Shown here: positions 35,910 to 45,864 of the stretch, one piece after another
Numbering within the stretch: position 1 is the stretch's first letter
Layout: each line of letters opens with the position of its first letter
From: Curtobacterium sp. L6-1
Lineage (GTDB): Bacteria > Actinomycetota > Actinomycetes > Actinomycetales > Microbacteriaceae
DNA length: 64,000 bases
Assembly (NCBI RefSeq): GCF_018885305.1
Contig: NZ_CP076544.1
Location: 682,001 to 746,000 of the forward strand
Direction: 5' to 3'
Translations under genes and position numbers: made by a program
The notes under the pieces: generated by a model
The model's input: only the letters and a program-made list of their open reading frames with translations
Told to the model about the DNA's origin: nothing
Databases searched by the model: none

Positions 35910-37502
35910 ATGCCCGCAGACCGCACCGACAGCAACCGCTACGCATTCGTCGTCGCCTCCAACCGCCTGCCCGTCGACCGCGTCGTCGACGAGGACGGCA
36001 CCGAGGGCTGGCGGCACTCCCCGGGCGGACTCGTCACGGCGCTCGAGCCGGTGATGCGGGCGAACGACGGTGCCTGGGTCGGCTGGGTCGGACAGCCCGA
36101 CGTCACGGTCGAGCCGTTCGACAACGAGGGCATCCACATCGTCCCGGTCCCGCTCAGCGCCGACGACGTGCAGGAGTACTACGAGGGGTTCAGCAACGAC
36201 ACCCTCTGGCCGCTCTACCACGACGTCATCGAGCACCCGAGCTACCACCGCGACTGGTGGAACGCCTACAAGCGCGTCAACCAGCGCTTCGCCGAGCAGA
36301 TCGCCGAGATCGTCGAGCAGGACGGCATCGTCTGGGTGCAGGATTACCAGCTCCAACTCGTCCCGGCCCTGCTGCGTGCACTCCGTCCGGACCTGACGAT
36401 CGGCTTCTTCAACCACATCCCGTTCCCACCCGTGGGCATCTACGCCCAGCTGCCGTGGCGTGCGCAGATCCTCGACGGGCTGCTCGGCGCGGACGTCATC
36501 GGCTTCCAGCGCCAGGACGACGCGAGCGACTTCCTCCGCGCGGTCCGGCACATCAAGGGCTACACGACGAAGGGCTCGACGGTGGACGTCCCCGTCGACG
36601 ACCCGCAGGCGCCGCGCAGCCGGAAGGGCATCACCGTCCGGCACGTCGAGGCCCGGCACTTCCCGATCTCGATCGACGCCGAGAGCTTCGAGGAGATCGC
36701 CCGCCGGCCCGAGGTGCAGCAGCGCGCCAAGGAGATCCGCGACGGCCTCGGCAACCCGACGACCGTCCTGCTCGGCGTCGACCGGCTCGACTACACCAAG
36801 GGCATCCGCCACCGCATCAAGGCGTTCGGCGAACTCGTCGAGGACGGCCGCCTCGCCGTCGAGGACGCGGCGCTCATCCAGGTCGCGAGCCCGAGCCGCG
36901 AGCGCGTGGACACGTACCGGATGCTCCGCGACGAGATCGAGCTGACGGTCGGCCGGATCAACGGCGACCTCGGCGTGATCGGCCACCAGCCCATCTCGTA
37001 CCTGCACCACGGCTACCCGCGCGAGGAGATGGTCGCGCTCTACCTGGCCGCCGACATCATGCTCGTGACGGCCCTCCGGGACGGCATGAACCTCGTCGCC
37101 AAGGAGTACGTCGCCAGCCGTTTCGACAACGACGGCGTCCTCATCCTGTCCGAGTTCGCCGGGGCCGCCGACGAGCTGAAGCAGGCCGTGATCGTCAACC
37201 CGCACGACATCGGAGCGCTCAAGGACTCGATCCAGCGCGCGATCGAGATGCCCCGCCGTGAGCGGTCGACCCGGATGCGAGCGCTCCGCAAGCGGGTCCG
37301 GGACAACGACGTCGCCCGGTGGTCGCGCTCGTTCCTCGAGGCCCTCGACCGGCACGCCCCGCGCAGCGCGCAGATCGACCCGGACGCCGTCGACCAGGGC
37401 GAACCGCACCGCGAGGCACAGACCGACGGCACGTCGATCTTCGACCAGGACGCGCAGAAGGCGCGCGCCGCCGAGGACACCCGGGAGGACCGTGATGCCT
37501 GA
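35910..37502 (+). CDS. otsA: Trehalose-6-phosphate synthase (GT20)
   Basis: 530 residues. It transfers glucose from UDP-glucose (or ADP/GDP-glucose) to glucose 6-phosphate. Signatures are FVVASNRLPVDRV, WHxGG-equivalent WRHSPGGLVTAL, VWVQDYQLQLVPALLRALRP, FFNHIPFPPVGIYAQLPWR, LGVDRLDYTKGIRHRIKAF, REEMVALYLAADIMLVTALRDGMNLVAKEYVA and EFAGAADEL. The C-terminal 60 residues are a variable extension. The ATG at 35910 is the first with the family N terminus. It overlaps otsB by 8 bases. Trehalose is both an osmoprotectant and, in this order, a cell-wall glycolipid precursor. Confidence 0.96.
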   Translation: MPADRTDSNRYAFVVASNRLPVDRVVDEDGTEGWRHSPGGLVTALEPVMRANDGAWVGWVGQPDVTVEPFDNEGIHIVPVPLSADDVQEYYEGFSNDTLWPLYHDVIEHPSYHRDWWNAYKRVNQRFAEQIAEIVEQDGIVWVQDYQLQLVPALLRALRPDLTIGFFNHIPFPPVGIYAQLPWRAQILDGLLGADVIGFQRQDDASDFLRAVRHIKGYTTKGSTVDVPVDDPQAPRSRKGITVRHVEARHFPISIDAESFEEIARRPEVQQRAKEIRDGLGNPTTVLLGVDRLDYTKGIRHRIKAFGELVEDGRLAVEDAALIQVASPSRERVDTYRMLRDEIELTVGRINGDLGVIGHQPISYLHHGYPREEMVALYLAADIMLVTALRDGMNLVAKEYVASRFDNDGVLILSEFAGAADELKQAVIVNPHDIGALKDSIQRAIEMPRRERSTRMRALRKRVRDNDVARWSRSFLEALDRHAPRSAQIDPDAVDQGEPHREAQTDGTSIFDQDAQKARAAEDTREDRDA

Positions 37503-38274
37503 GCAGACGACGGACGGCGGTCTCGCCACGGCCCTCGAGACGCTCGCGGCTGCGCCGCGACTGCTCGTGGCGCTCGACTTCGACGGGACGCTCGCCCCGT
37601 TCGCCGACGACCCGTCGCAGGTCGGCGCCCTGCCCGGCAGCTGGGCGGCGGTCCTCACCCTGCAGCGGGCCCGCGACACCGAGGTCGTGCTCGTCTCCGG
37701 ACGGCCGCTCGGCAGTCTCGCGGCGGTGTCGCACGCGCCCGACGGCATGGCGCTCATCGGGTCGCACGGTGTCGAGTGGCGGGTCGACGGCCACGACGAG
37801 GACGCCCTGACCGAGGACGAGACCGCGCGCGTGGCCCGCATCGGCGCCGCGCTCGACGAGGTCGGCGCCCGGCACCCCGGGGTCGTCGTCGAGCACAAGC
37901 CCGCTGGGCACGGCGTGCACACCCGCCGCGTGGGCGCGGACGAGGCGGCGGCGACGAACGCCGAGGCGAGCCGAGCCGCCCACGACGCGGACCCCGACGT
38001 CCTCGAGCGCGGCGGCAAGGACATCGTCGAGTTCGCCGTCCGGCACGTGACGAAGGGCGACGCGATCGACCGTCTGCGTGCGCTCCGCGGCGCCGACGCG
38101 GTGTTCTTCGCCGGGGACGACGTCACCGACGAGGACGGCTTCCGGGTCCTCCGGGACGGCGACGTCGGCGTCAAGGTGGGGGAGGGCGAGACGCTCGCCG
38201 GCCACCGCGTCGCCGACCCGGCGGCCCTCACCGACGTGCTGAAGCAGCTCGCCAGGGCACGCGCGACCCGCTGA
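37495..38274 (+). CDS. otsB: Trehalose-6-phosphate phosphatase (HAD)
   Basis: 259 residues. HAD motif I is DFDGTLAPF with nucleophile Asp28 and Asp30, followed by VVLVSGRPLGSL (motif II-like), and the later GKDIVEFAVRHVTKGDAIDRL and FFAGDDVTDEDGF (motif IV). It removes the phosphate from the OtsA product to give free trehalose. The start lies inside the last codons of otsA (8-bp overlap), giving translational coupling. A strong palindrome follows before ilvD. Confidence 0.95.
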   Translation: MPEQTTDGGLATALETLAAAPRLLVALDFDGTLAPFADDPSQVGALPGSWAAVLTLQRARDTEVVLVSGRPLGSLAAVSHAPDGMALIGSHGVEWRVDGHDEDALTEDETARVARIGAALDEVGARHPGVVVEHKPAGHGVHTRRVGADEAAATNAEASRAAHDADPDVLERGGKDIVEFAVRHVTKGDAIDRLRALRGADAVFFAGDDVTDEDGFRVLRDGDVGVKVGEGETLAGHRVADPAALTDVLKQLARARATR

Positions 38275-38303
38275 CCGGGCCGACCCGCGCCTCCCGACCG
38301 ACC

Positions 38304-38337
38304 GGCGCAACACCATGCGGACGCATGGTGTTGCGCC
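38304..38337. terminator. 34-bp inverted repeat between otsB and ilvD
   Basis: 16-bp perfect arms (38304-38319 and 38322-38337) around GA. It lies just 20 bp upstream of the ilvD -10. It could terminate otsB or act as an operator for ilvD; it is followed by only ATT. Confidence 0.65.
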
Positions 38338-38357
38338 ATTGGTATCCCAACTGGTCC

Positions 38358-38363
38358 TAGACT
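38358..38363 (+). promoter_or_regulatory. Leaderless-type -10 (TAGACT) of ilvD
   Basis: TAGACT ends 6 nt before the ATG at 38370, the same arrangement as pdtaS. There is no room for a ribosome-binding site or an attenuator leader peptide. Confidence 0.6.
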
Positions 38364-38369
38364 CTGGAC

Positions 38370-40064
38370 ATGCCTGACATCGACGTGAAGCCGCGGAGCC
38401 GGGTCGTCACCGACGGGATCGAAGCAACCACTTCGCGTGGCATGCTGCGGGCCGTCGGGATGGGCGACGAGGACTGGGAGAAGCCGCAGATCGGCATCGC
38501 CTCGTCCTGGAACGAGATCACCCCCTGCAACCTGTCCCTCGACCGCCTGGCCCAGGGCGCCAAGGAAGGCGTGCACGGCGGCGGCGGGTACCCGCTGCAG
38601 TTCGGCACCATCTCGGTGTCCGACGGCATCTCGATGGGCCACGAGGGCATGCACTTCTCGCTCGTCTCGCGCGAGGTCATCGCCGACAGCGTCGAGACCG
38701 TCGTCAACGCCGAGCGCCTGGACGGCACCGTGCTGCTCGCCGGCTGCGACAAGTCCCTCCCCGGCATGCTCATGGCGGCGGCGCGGCTCGACCTCGCCAG
38801 CGTCTTCCTCTACGCCGGGTCCGTGATGCCCGGGTACGTCAAGCAGGCCGACGGCACGATGAAGGAAGTCACGATCATCGACTCCTTCGAGGGCGTCGGG
38901 GCGTGCAAGGCCGGCACCATGACCGAGGCCGAGCTGAAGAAGATCGAGTGCGCGATCGTCCCGGGCGAGGGCGCATGCGGTGGCATGTACACGGCCAACA
39001 CCATGGCGAGCCTGGCCGAGGCCCTCGGCATGTCGCTGCCGGGTTCCGCCGCCCCGCCGAGCGCCGACCGCCGCCGCGACTACTACGCGCACCGCTCCGG
39101 CGAGGCCGTCGTGAACATGCTCCGACTCGGCCTCACCGCGCGCCAGATCCTCACGCGCGAGGCCTTCGAGAACGCGATCACCGTGCTCATGGCGCTCGGC
39201 GGCTCGACGAACGCAGTCCTGCACCTGCTCGCCATCGCGCACGAGGCCGAGGTCGAGCTCACCCTCGACGACTTCAACCGCATCGGCTCGAAGGTCCCGC
39301 ACCTGGCCGACATGAAGCCGTTCGGCAAGTACGTCATGGTCGACGTCGACCGCAACGGCGGCATCCCGGTCATCATGAAGGCGCTGCTCGAGGCCGGCCT
39401 GCTGCACGGCGACGTCATGACCGTCACGGGCAAGACCCTCGCCGAGAACCTGGCCGAGATCGACCCGCCGGAGGTCGACGGCGAGGTCTTCCGCACCATC
39501 GACAACCCGATCCACGCCACCGGCGGCCTGACGATCCTGCAGGGCTCGTTCGCCCCCGAGGGCGCCGTCGTGAAGACCGCCGGCTTCGACGCCTCGGTGT
39601 TCGAGGGCCCGGCACGGGTGTTCGACCGCGAACGCGCCGCCATGGACGCCCTGACCGAGGGTCGCATCCAGAAGGGCGACGTCGTCGTGATCCGCTACGA
39701 GGGCCCCAAGGGCGGCCCCGGCATGCGCGAGATGCTCGCGATCACGGCCGCCATCAAGGGCGCTGGCCTCGGCAAGGATGTACTACTCTTGACGGACGGG
39801 CGATTCTCAGGCGGCACAACCGGCCTGTGCATCGGCCACATCGCACCGGAAGCCGTGGACGCAGGTCCAGTGGCATTCGTGCGCGATGGCGACCGCATCC
39901 GTGTCGACATCGCGGCTCGCTCGCTCGACCTACTGGTCGACGACGCCGAGCTGGAGTCCCGCCGAGCAGGCTGGGAACCGCTGCCCCCGCGCTACACCCG
40001 CGGAGTCCTCGCGAAGTACGCCAAGCTCGTCCAGTCCGCCGCCCAGGGCGCGGTCACGGGCTGA
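38370..40064 (+). CDS. ilvD: Dihydroxy-acid dehydratase
   Basis: 564 residues. It dehydrates 2,3-dihydroxy-isovalerate and 2,3-dihydroxy-3-methylvalerate to the oxo-acids of valine and isoleucine, using an iron-sulfur cluster. Cluster cysteines sit in [25 protein letters not shown] and [14 protein letters not shown]. Further motifs are [27 protein letters not shown] and [19 protein letters not shown]. The ATG at 38370 is fixed by the closely placed -10. From about 39777 to 40000 codon choice shifts to A-ending codons (GTA, CTA, CGA, TCA, ACA, GCA) that are rare in the rest of the gene. It is followed 47 bp later by ilvB in the same direction. Confidence 0.97.
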   Translation: MPDIDVKPRSRVVTDGIEATTSRGMLRAVGMGDEDWEKPQIGIASSWNEITPCNLSLDRLAQGAKEGVHGGGGYPLQFGTISVSDGISMGHEGMHFSLVSREVIADSVETVVNAERLDGTVLLAGCDKSLPGMLMAAARLDLASVFLYAGSVMPGYVKQADGTMKEVTIIDSFEGVGACKAGTMTEAELKKIECAIVPGEGACGGMYTANTMASLAEALGMSLPGSAAPPSADRRRDYYAHRSGEAVVNMLRLGLTARQILTREAFENAITVLMALGGSTNAVLHLLAIAHEAEVELTLDDFNRIGSKVPHLADMKPFGKYVMVDVDRNGGIPVIMKALLEAGLLHGDVMTVTGKTLAENLAEIDPPEVDGEVFRTIDNPIHATGGLTILQGSFAPEGAVVKTAGFDASVFEGPARVFDRERAAMDALTEGRIQKGDVVVIRYEGPKGGPGMREMLAITAAIKGAGLGKDVLLLTDGRFSGGTTGLCIGHIAPEAVDAGPVAFVRDGDRIRVDIAARSLDLLVDDAELESRRAGWEPLPPRYTRGVLAKYAKLVQSAAQGAVTG

Positions 40065-40110
40065 CGTCGACACCCGCACCATCGCCATCCCTCCAGGCAA
40101 GGAACCCCTC

Positions 40111-41931
40111 ATGCCCACGGAAGCCACACCGCTGTCCGCTGCCGGAGCACGACGCTCACCCGAGGTCCTGACCGGCTCGGGGGCCGTCCTGCGGACGCTC
40201 GAGCACCTCGGGATCACCGACGTGTTCGGGCTGCCCGGCGGCGCCATCATCCCGTTCTACGACGAGCTCATGGCGTCCACGTCGATCCGGCACATCCTGG
40301 TCCGGCACGAGCAGGGCGCCGGGCACGCCGCCGAGGGCTACGCGTCCTCGTCCGGCAAGGTCGGCGTGGCCATCGCCACCTCCGGCCCGGGCGCGACGAA
40401 CCTCGTCACCGCGATCGCCGACGCCTACATGGACTCGGTGCCGTTCATCGCGATCACCGGGCAGGTGTTCTCGACCCTGATGGGGACGGACGCCTTCCAG
40501 GAGGCCGACATCGTCGGGATCACGATGCCGATCACGAAGCACTCCTTCCTGGTCACCAAGCCCGAGGACGTCCCGGCGACGCTCGCCGCGGCGCACCTCA
40601 TCGCCACGACCGGCCGACCCGGTCCCGTGCTCGTCGACATCACCAAGGACGCGCAGCAGAAGTCGGCGCCGTACGTCTGGCCGCCGAAGCTCGACCTGCC
40701 CGGCTACCGTCCGGTCACGAAGGCGCACGGCAAGCAGATCACCGCGGCGGCGCAGCTGCTGGCCGAGTCCGCCCGCCCGGTGCTGTACGTCGGCGGCGGT
40801 GTGATCCGGTCCGGTGCCTCCGCCGAGCTCCTCGCCTTCGCCGAGGCCACCGGCGCCCCGGTCGTCACGACGCTCATGGCGCGCGGTGCGTTCCCGGACT
40901 CGCACGCGCAGCACCTCGGCATGCCGGGCATGCACGGCACGGTGCCGGCGGTGCTCGGGCTCCAGGAGAGCGACCTCATCATCGCGCTCGGTGCCCGCTT
41001 CGACGACCGCGTGACGGGGAAGGTCGACGACTTCGCGCCGCACGCCAAGGTCGTGCACGTCGACATCGACCCGGCCGAGATCTCGAAGATCCGGTACGCC
41101 GACGTGCCGATCGTCGGCGACGCCAAGGAGGTCCTCGTCGACCTGGTGGCGGCGTGGGCCGACGTGCCGGTCGACCAGCGTGCCTCCACGGCCGACTGGT
41201 GGGCGCACCTCAACCAGCTGCTCGAGGACTTCCCGCTCGGCTACACCGAACCGACCGACGGACTGCTCGCCCCGCAGGCGATCATCAAGCGCATCGGCGA
41301 GATGACCGGACCCGAGGGCGTCTTCGCCTCGGGCGTCGGCCAGCACCAGATGTGGTCCGCGCAGTTCATCCAGTACGAGCGCCCGAACGCCTGGCTGAAC
41401 TCCGGTGGCGCGGGCACGATGGGGTACTCGGTCCCGGCCGCGATGGGCGCCAAGGTGGCACAGCCCGACCGTGTCGTCTGGGCGATCGACGGCGACGGCT
41501 GCTTCCAGATGACCAACCAGGAACTCGCGACCTGCGTCATCAACGACATCCCGATCAAGGTCGCGGTCATCAACAACTCGTCGCTCGGCATGGTGCGGCA
41601 GTGGCAGACGCTGTTCTACGACGGCCGGCACTCGTTCACCGACCTGCAGACCGGCCACGGCACCCGCCGGGTCCCGGACTTCGTGAAGCTCGCCGACGCC
41701 TACGGGGCGCTCGGCATCCGGGTCGAGAAGCCGGAGGAGGTCGACGCGGCCATCCAGCTCGCGCTCGACACAAACGACCGCCCGGTGGTCATCGACTTCG
41801 TGGTCAGCCGCGACTCGATGGTCTGGCCGATGGTCCCGCAGGGGATCGGCAACTCGTCCATCCAGTACGCCCGCGACCTCGCCCCGACGTGGGACGACGA
41901 GGACGCCGACATGACGGGGGAGCCCGCATGA
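40111..41931 (+). CDS. ilvB: Acetolactate synthase large subunit
   Basis: 606 residues. This TPP enzyme condenses pyruvate with pyruvate or 2-oxobutyrate. Signatures are [17 protein letters not shown], catalytic Glu67 in [35 protein letters not shown], the FAD-binding middle domain ([17 protein letters not shown]), and the TPP motif [17 protein letters not shown]...[20 protein letters not shown] ribosome-binding site lies about 9 nt before the ATG. Its stop overlaps the ilvN start as ATGA, so the regulatory subunit is co-translated. Confidence 0.97.
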   Translation: MPTEATPLSAAGARRSPEVLTGSGAVLRTLEHLGITDVFGLPGGAIIPFYDELMASTSIRHILVRHEQGAGHAAEGYASSSGKVGVAIATSGPGATNLVTAIADAYMDSVPFIAITGQVFSTLMGTDAFQEADIVGITMPITKHSFLVTKPEDVPATLAAAHLIATTGRPGPVLVDITKDAQQKSAPYVWPPKLDLPGYRPVTKAHGKQITAAAQLLAESARPVLYVGGGVIRSGASAELLAFAEATGAPVVTTLMARGAFPDSHAQHLGMPGMHGTVPAVLGLQESDLIIALGARFDDRVTGKVDDFAPHAKVVHVDIDPAEISKIRYADVPIVGDAKEVLVDLVAAWADVPVDQRASTADWWAHLNQLLEDFPLGYTEPTDGLLAPQAIIKRIGEMTGPEGVFASGVGQHQMWSAQFIQYERPNAWLNSGGAGTMGYSVPAAMGAKVAQPDRVVWAIDGDGCFQMTNQELATCVINDIPIKVAVINNSSLGMVRQWQTLFYDGRHSFTDLQTGHGTRRVPDFVKLADAYGALGIRVEKPEEVDAAIQLALDTNDRPVVIDFVVSRDSMVWPMVPQGIGNSSIQYARDLAPTWDDEDADMTGEPA

Positions 41932-42428
41932 GCCACGTCCTGTCCCTCCTGGTCGAGGACAAGCCGGGTCTGCTGACCCGCGTCGCGGGGCTCTTCGCCC
42001 GTCGCGGCTTCAACATCGAGTCGCTCGCCGTGGGCAACACCGAGGTGGACGGCCTGAGCCGCATCACCGTGGTCGTCGACGTCGAGGACCTCCCCCTCGA
42101 GCAGGTGACGAAGCAGCTCAACAAGCTCGTCAACGTCATCAAGATCGTGGAGCTCGACTTCCCCCAGTCGGTGCAGCGCGAACACATGCTCGTCAAGGTG
42201 CGGGTCGACAACCAGACCCGGTCCGCGGTGCTCGACGCCGTGACGCTCTTCCGGGCGCAGGTCGTCGACGTCGCCACCGACTCGCTCGTCGTCGAGGTGA
42301 CCGGTGACCCCGGCAAGATCCAGGCGATCCTGCGCGTCCTCGAGCCCTACGGCATCAAGGAGCTGGCCCGGGCCGGGCTCCTGGGCATGGGCCGCGGACC
42401 GAAGAGCATCACCGACCGGGTGCGCTGA
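41928..42428 (+). CDS. ilvN: Acetolactate synthase small (regulatory) subunit
   Basis: 166 residues. An N-terminal ACT domain ([37 protein letters not shown]) binds valine for feedback inhibition. The C-terminal domain ([20 protein letters not shown]) activates the large subunit and ends [18 protein letters not shown]. It overlaps ilvB by four bases and is followed by ilvC after 44 bp. Confidence 0.96.
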   Translation: MSHVLSLLVEDKPGLLTRVAGLFARRGFNIESLAVGNTEVDGLSRITVVVDVEDLPLEQVTKQLNKLVNVIKIVELDFPQSVQREHMLVKVRVDNQTRSAVLDAVTLFRAQVVDVATDSLVVEVTGDPGKIQAILRVLEPYGIKELARAGLLGMGRGPKSITDRVR

Positions 42429-42472
42429 GCACCGGTCACCCAGACACCCCACAACCAAGGAGACCACGCACC

Positions 42473-43498
42473 GTGACTGACATCGTGTACGACGCCGACG
42501 CCGACCTCAGCCTCATCCAGGGCAAGAAGGTCGCGGTCATCGGCTACGGCTCGCAGGGCCACGCCCACGCCCTGAACCTCCGCGACTCCGGCGTCGAGGT
42601 CAAGATCGGCCTCAAGGAGGGCTCGAAGAGCCGCCAGAAGGCCGAGGAGGCCGGCTTCGAGGTGCACACCCCGGCCGACGCCACCGCCTGGGCCGACGTC
42701 GTCGTGATCCTCACCCCGGACCAGGTCCAGCGCATCGTGTACAAGGACGACATCGCGCCGAACCTCAAGCAGGGCGCCACGCTCGTCTTCGGTCACGGTT
42801 TCAACATCCGCTACGGCTACATCGAGGCGCCCGAGGGCGTCGACGTGTCGCTCGTCGCCCCGAAGGGCCCGGGTCACACCGTCCGTCGCGAGTACGAGGC
42901 CGGCCGCGGCGTCCCCGTGATCGTCGCCGTCGAGGTCGACGCGTCGGGCAGCGCCTGGGACCTGGCGTGGTCGTACTCGAAGGCCATCGGCGGCCTGCGC
43001 TCCGGCGGCATCAAGACGACGTTCACCGAGGAGACCGAGACCGACCTGTTCGGTGAGCAGGCCGTCCTGTGCGGTGGCACCTCGCAGCTCATCCAGTACG
43101 GCTTCGAGACCCTGGTCGAGGCCGGCTACCAGCCGCAGATCGCCTACTTCGAGGTGCTGCACGAGCTCAAGCTCATCGTCGACCTCATCTGGGAGGGCGG
43201 CCTCACCAAGCAGCGCTGGTCGATCTCCGACACGGCCGAGTTCGGTGACTACGTCTCCGGCCCGCGCGTGATCTCGCCCGAGGTCAAGGAGAACATGAAG
43301 GCCGTCCTCGCGGACATCCAGGACGGCACCTTCGCGAAGCGCTTCATCGAGGACCAGGATGCCGGCGCGCCGGAGTTCACCGCCCTCCGCGAGAAGGGCG
43401 AGGGGCACCCGGTCGAGGCGACCGGCCGCGAGCTCCGCAAGCTGTTCGCGTGGAAGCAGGCCGACTCCGACTACGTCGACGGCTCGGCCGCGCGGTAG
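42473..43498 (+). CDS. ilvC: Ketol-acid reductoisomerase (class I)
   Basis: 341 residues. It converts acetolactate to 2,3-dihydroxy-isovalerate with NADPH and Mg2+. The N terminus has [34 protein letters not shown] Rossmann binding (GYGSQG), [30 protein letters not shown]. The knotted C-terminal domain has [33 protein letters not shown] and [13 protein letters not shown]. The start is GTG at 42473 with AAGGAGA 8 nt upstream. A long hairpin follows the gene. Confidence 0.97.
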   Translation: MTDIVYDADADLSLIQGKKVAVIGYGSQGHAHALNLRDSGVEVKIGLKEGSKSRQKAEEAGFEVHTPADATAWADVVVILTPDQVQRIVYKDDIAPNLKQGATLVFGHGFNIRYGYIEAPEGVDVSLVAPKGPGHTVRREYEAGRGVPVIVAVEVDASGSAWDLAWSYSKAIGGLRSGGIKTTFTEETETDLFGEQAVLCGGTSQLIQYGFETLVEAGYQPQIAYFEVLHELKLIVDLIWEGGLTKQRWSISDTAEFGDYVSGPRVISPEVKENMKAVLADIQDGTFAKRFIEDQDAGAPEFTALREKGEGHPVEATGRELRKLFAWKQADSDYVDGSAAR

Positions 43499-43523
43499 TC
43501 TGCCTGAGACAAGCTCGACCCGC

Positions 43524-43552
43524 GAGGCGGCGGTGCAGTGCACCGCCGCCTC
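43524..43552. terminator. Terminator hairpin after ilvC
   Basis: 14-bp complementary arms separated by one base, 25 bp after the ilvC stop. It ends the ilvD-ilvB-ilvN-ilvC unit. Confidence 0.75.
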
Positions 43553-43732
43553 TCGATGTGACCCGGACACGATGCATCAGCTCCTGAACCACCCCGACGC
43601 CTCCCGACGACGTCGACCGACCACGACGACGCACGACGCCGTGCGCACCGCCGTGCCCGCTGGCCCCGGCGTCGCCCGGCAGCGGCCGACCCCGTGGCGG
43701 GGGCAGTCCACTGGACGTGGGATGATCGTCGG

Positions 43733-44923
43733 ATGGCGGTGACGAGACGAGCGGTCCACATCGGCGCCGGCAAGATCGGGCGCGGCTTCGTGGGCCAGTT
43801 CCTCGTGGCGAGCGGCTACGACCTCACCTTCGTCGACGTCGACGAGCGTGTGGTGGCAGCCCTCAACGAAGCCGGACGGTTCGTCGTGCACGAGGTCGGC
43901 GAGATGCCGGTCGAGCACACGGTCGCCGGGTTCCGCGCACTCAACAGCAAGACCGACCGCGACCGCGTCGTGCAGGCCATCGCCGAGGCCGACGTCGTCA
44001 CGACCGCCGTCGGGGCGCGGACCCTGCCGCTCGTGGCGCCGCTCATCGCCGAGGGACTGGCCGCCCGCCCGCTCGACCGGGGCGAGGTCACGATCGTCGC
44101 CTGCGAGAACGCGTTCAACGCCACCGACTCCCTGCACGCGAGCATCCGCCGCGCGCCGATCCTCGAGGACCGCGACGTCGCCGCGGTGTTCGCGAACTGC
44201 GCGATCGACCGCATCGTCCCCGACCAGTCCGGCGTGCTCGGCCAGTCCGGCGGCCTCGACGTCGTGCTCGAACCCTTCTACGAGTGGGTCATCGAGCGCA
44301 CCCCGTTCGCCGGGACCGACGTGGAGCACCCCGTCATCGACGGCGTGACCTGGGTCGACGACCTGCAGCCGTTCGTCGAGCGCAAGCTCTACACGGTCAA
44401 CACCGCGCACGCGACCGCCGCGTACCACGGCTGGGTCCGCGGCATCCGCCTCATCCGGGAGGCGCTCCAGGACCCCGACGTGCGCGCCGAGGTCGACGGG
44501 GTGCTCGCGGAGACGACCGCGCTGCTCATCGCGAAGCACGGCTTCGACCCGGAGGAGCACGCCGGGTACGTCGCGGCGAACCTCACGCGCATCGCGAACC
44601 CCCTGCTGCCGGACACGACGCTCCGCGTCGGTCGGAACCCGCTCCGCAAGCTCGGCCGTCGTGAGCGCTTCATCGGCCCCGCCGCCCAGCTCGCCGAGCA
44701 CGGGCTGCCCGTCGACCACCTGCTCGGCGCCGTCCGGGTCGCGCTCGAGTTCGACGACCAGGACGACCCGGAGTCGTACGAGCTGCACGCGCTGCTCCGG
44801 TCCGGGGCGACGGCGCACGCGCTGACGGAGATCCTCACCGGCCTGATGGAGGGCCACCCGCTGTTCCCGGCGGTCCGCGACGTCGTGGCCGGCGTCCTCG
44901 AGACCCAGCCCGCCCAGGCATGA
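43733..44923 (+). CDS. mtlD: Mannitol-1-phosphate 5-dehydrogenase
   Basis: 396 residues. The N-terminal NAD-binding site is RAVHIGAGKIGRGFVGQFL. Other family motifs are VACENAFNATDSLH, RIVPDQSG, LEPFYEWVIE, ERKLYTVNTAHATAAYHGW and the C-terminal RFIGPAAQLAEHGLP. It interconverts mannitol 1-phosphate and fructose 6-phosphate. I chose ATG at 43733; an in-frame start 39 bp upstream would add 13 residues with no homology. There is no mtlA phosphotransferase gene adjacent. It lies between the ilv operon and two small membrane genes, whose first alternative start overlaps its stop (ATGA at 44920). Confidence 0.92.
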   Translation: MAVTRRAVHIGAGKIGRGFVGQFLVASGYDLTFVDVDERVVAALNEAGRFVVHEVGEMPVEHTVAGFRALNSKTDRDRVVQAIAEADVVTTAVGARTLPLVAPLIAEGLAARPLDRGEVTIVACENAFNATDSLHASIRRAPILEDRDVAAVFANCAIDRIVPDQSGVLGQSGGLDVVLEPFYEWVIERTPFAGTDVEHPVIDGVTWVDDLQPFVERKLYTVNTAHATAAYHGWVRGIRLIREALQDPDVRAEVDGVLAETTALLIAKHGFDPEEHAGYVAANLTRIANPLLPDTTLRVGRNPLRKLGRRERFIGPAAQLAEHGLPVDHLLGAVRVALEFDDQDDPESYELHALLRSGATAHALTEILTGLMEGHPLFPAVRDVVAGVLETQPAQA

Positions 44924-44936
44924 GCGGCGACCCTCG

Positions 44937-44942
44937 TAGGAT
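44937..44942 (+). promoter_or_regulatory. Leaderless-type -10 (TAGGAT)
   Basis: TAGGAT ends 7 nt before the ATG at 44950. It falls just after the mtlD stop and supports 44950 rather than 44920 as the start of the next gene, at least for its own transcript. Confidence 0.5.
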
Positions 44943-44949
44943 CGACGGC

Positions 44950-45372
44950 ATGACCGAGGACCGCGACCGCGACGACGACGACGCCCTGTCGTGGGGTGAC
45001 GCGGACGACGCCACGCACGTGGACGCCGCGCACAACCCGATCACCGTCAAGGAACGCGACCAGCGGGACCCGGACGCGCCGGAGACCTCCGGCGCCCTGG
45101 TCGGCTTCGGGGTGTTCGGCGGGCTGTACCTGCTCTACACGGTGGCCTGGCTGCTGACCGCGTCCACCACGTACGTCTCCGGCGTCGACGCGGTGCTCAG
45201 CGGGTACGTCGCCGTGCTGCGCGCCCTGTCGATCGTCGCGCCGGCGCTCTGGTTCTCGGTCGTGCTCTGGGCCGCGCGCGGTCGCAGCACCCGGACCCGG
45301 CTGCTCTGGATGCTCGCCGGCGCCGTGGTGCTCTTCCCGTGGCCGTTCCTCATGACGCGGAGCTTCGGGTGA
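44950..45372 (+). CDS. Small membrane protein with acidic N terminus
   Basis: 140 residues from the ATG at 44950; an alternative ATG at 44920 overlapping the mtlD stop would add 10. The first 45 residues are strongly acidic (TEDRDRDDDDALSWGDADDA). Three membrane helices follow: LVGFGVFGGLYLLYTVAWLLT, VDAVLSGYVAVLRALSIVAPALWF and LWMLAGAVVLFPWPFLMT. The end is RSFG. No family is recognised; similar proteins in Microbacteriaceae are sometimes misannotated as DNA polymerase III subunits. It is coupled to the next gene by a GTGA overlap. Confidence 0.7.
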   Translation: MTEDRDRDDDDALSWGDADDATHVDAAHNPITVKERDQRDPDAPETSGALVGFGVFGGLYLLYTVAWLLTASTTYVSGVDAVLSGYVAVLRALSIVAPALWFSVVLWAARGRSTRTRLLWMLAGAVVLFPWPFLMTRSFG

Positions 45373-45758
45373 CCGCGGTCGACGGTCGGACCGGTCGGCT
45401 GCGGCGTTCCCGTGGCGAGGTCGTCGGTCGGATCGTGGTCTGGGCCGTCGCCGCGGTGCTGCTGGCGTACATGACGGTGCAGAGCGTCGGGAACCTCGTG
45501 ACGGTGTCCCAGTCCGTGCACGAGTTCAACCGCTTCATCGGGACGACCTCCGGCGGGGACTCGCTCCGACGCGCCGTCCCGTGGGTGTGGCTCGTCCTCG
45601 ACATCGTCATCGCGCCGCTCGCCTTCGCGGTCGCGTGGTGGGTCACCCGCCGGGCCACGCTCGCGGTGACGGCTGCGGTGTTCCTGCTCGCCTTCGCGGC
45701 CGCCGGGGCGCTCTGGCTGGACCTGCAGCTGTTCGTGCCCCGCCTGCTCGACTTCTGA
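45369..45758 (+). CDS. Small membrane protein
   Basis: 129 residues from a GTG at 45369 that overlaps the previous stop by four bases. Three membrane helices: VGRIVVWAVAAVLLAYMTVQ, VPWVWLVLDIVIAPLAFAVAWW and LAVTAAVFLLAFAAAGALWL. A short polar loop (HEFNRFIGTTSGGDSLRR) lies between the first two. I do not recognise the family. It probably forms a membrane pair with the preceding protein. Confidence 0.7.
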   Translation: MTAVDGRTGRLRRSRGEVVGRIVVWAVAAVLLAYMTVQSVGNLVTVSQSVHEFNRFIGTTSGGDSLRRAVPWVWLVLDIVIAPLAFAVAWWVTRRATLAVTAAVFLLAFAAAGALWLDLQLFVPRLLDF

Positions 45759-45822
45759 CGGGCCTCCCGTCCGGCGCTCCGCGACGCCGGTCCCGCGTCG
45801 TAACGACCCGGTCGCGTCGGTA

Positions 45823-45841
45823 GGGTGGTGGTACACCACCC
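45823..45841 (+). promoter_or_regulatory. serA promoter region with operator-like palindrome
   Basis: GGGTGGTG and CACCACCC flank GTA (45823-45830, 45834-45841). The left arm overlaps a TAGGGT -10-like hexamer at 45821-45826. A protein bound here would sit on the promoter of serA, whose GTG is at 45865. Confidence 0.45.
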
Positions 45842-45864
45842 GTCTCGTGTGAGGAACAGCAGTC

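Noticed and set aside
35745..39515. 1256-codon minus-strand open frame opposite otsA, otsB and ilvD
   Set aside because: It spans three well-supported plus-strand genes and their terminator, and its translation has no domain.
43694..43732. Longer mtlD start
   Set aside because: It adds 13 residues before the normal N terminus; the ATG at 43733 gives the standard dehydrogenase start.
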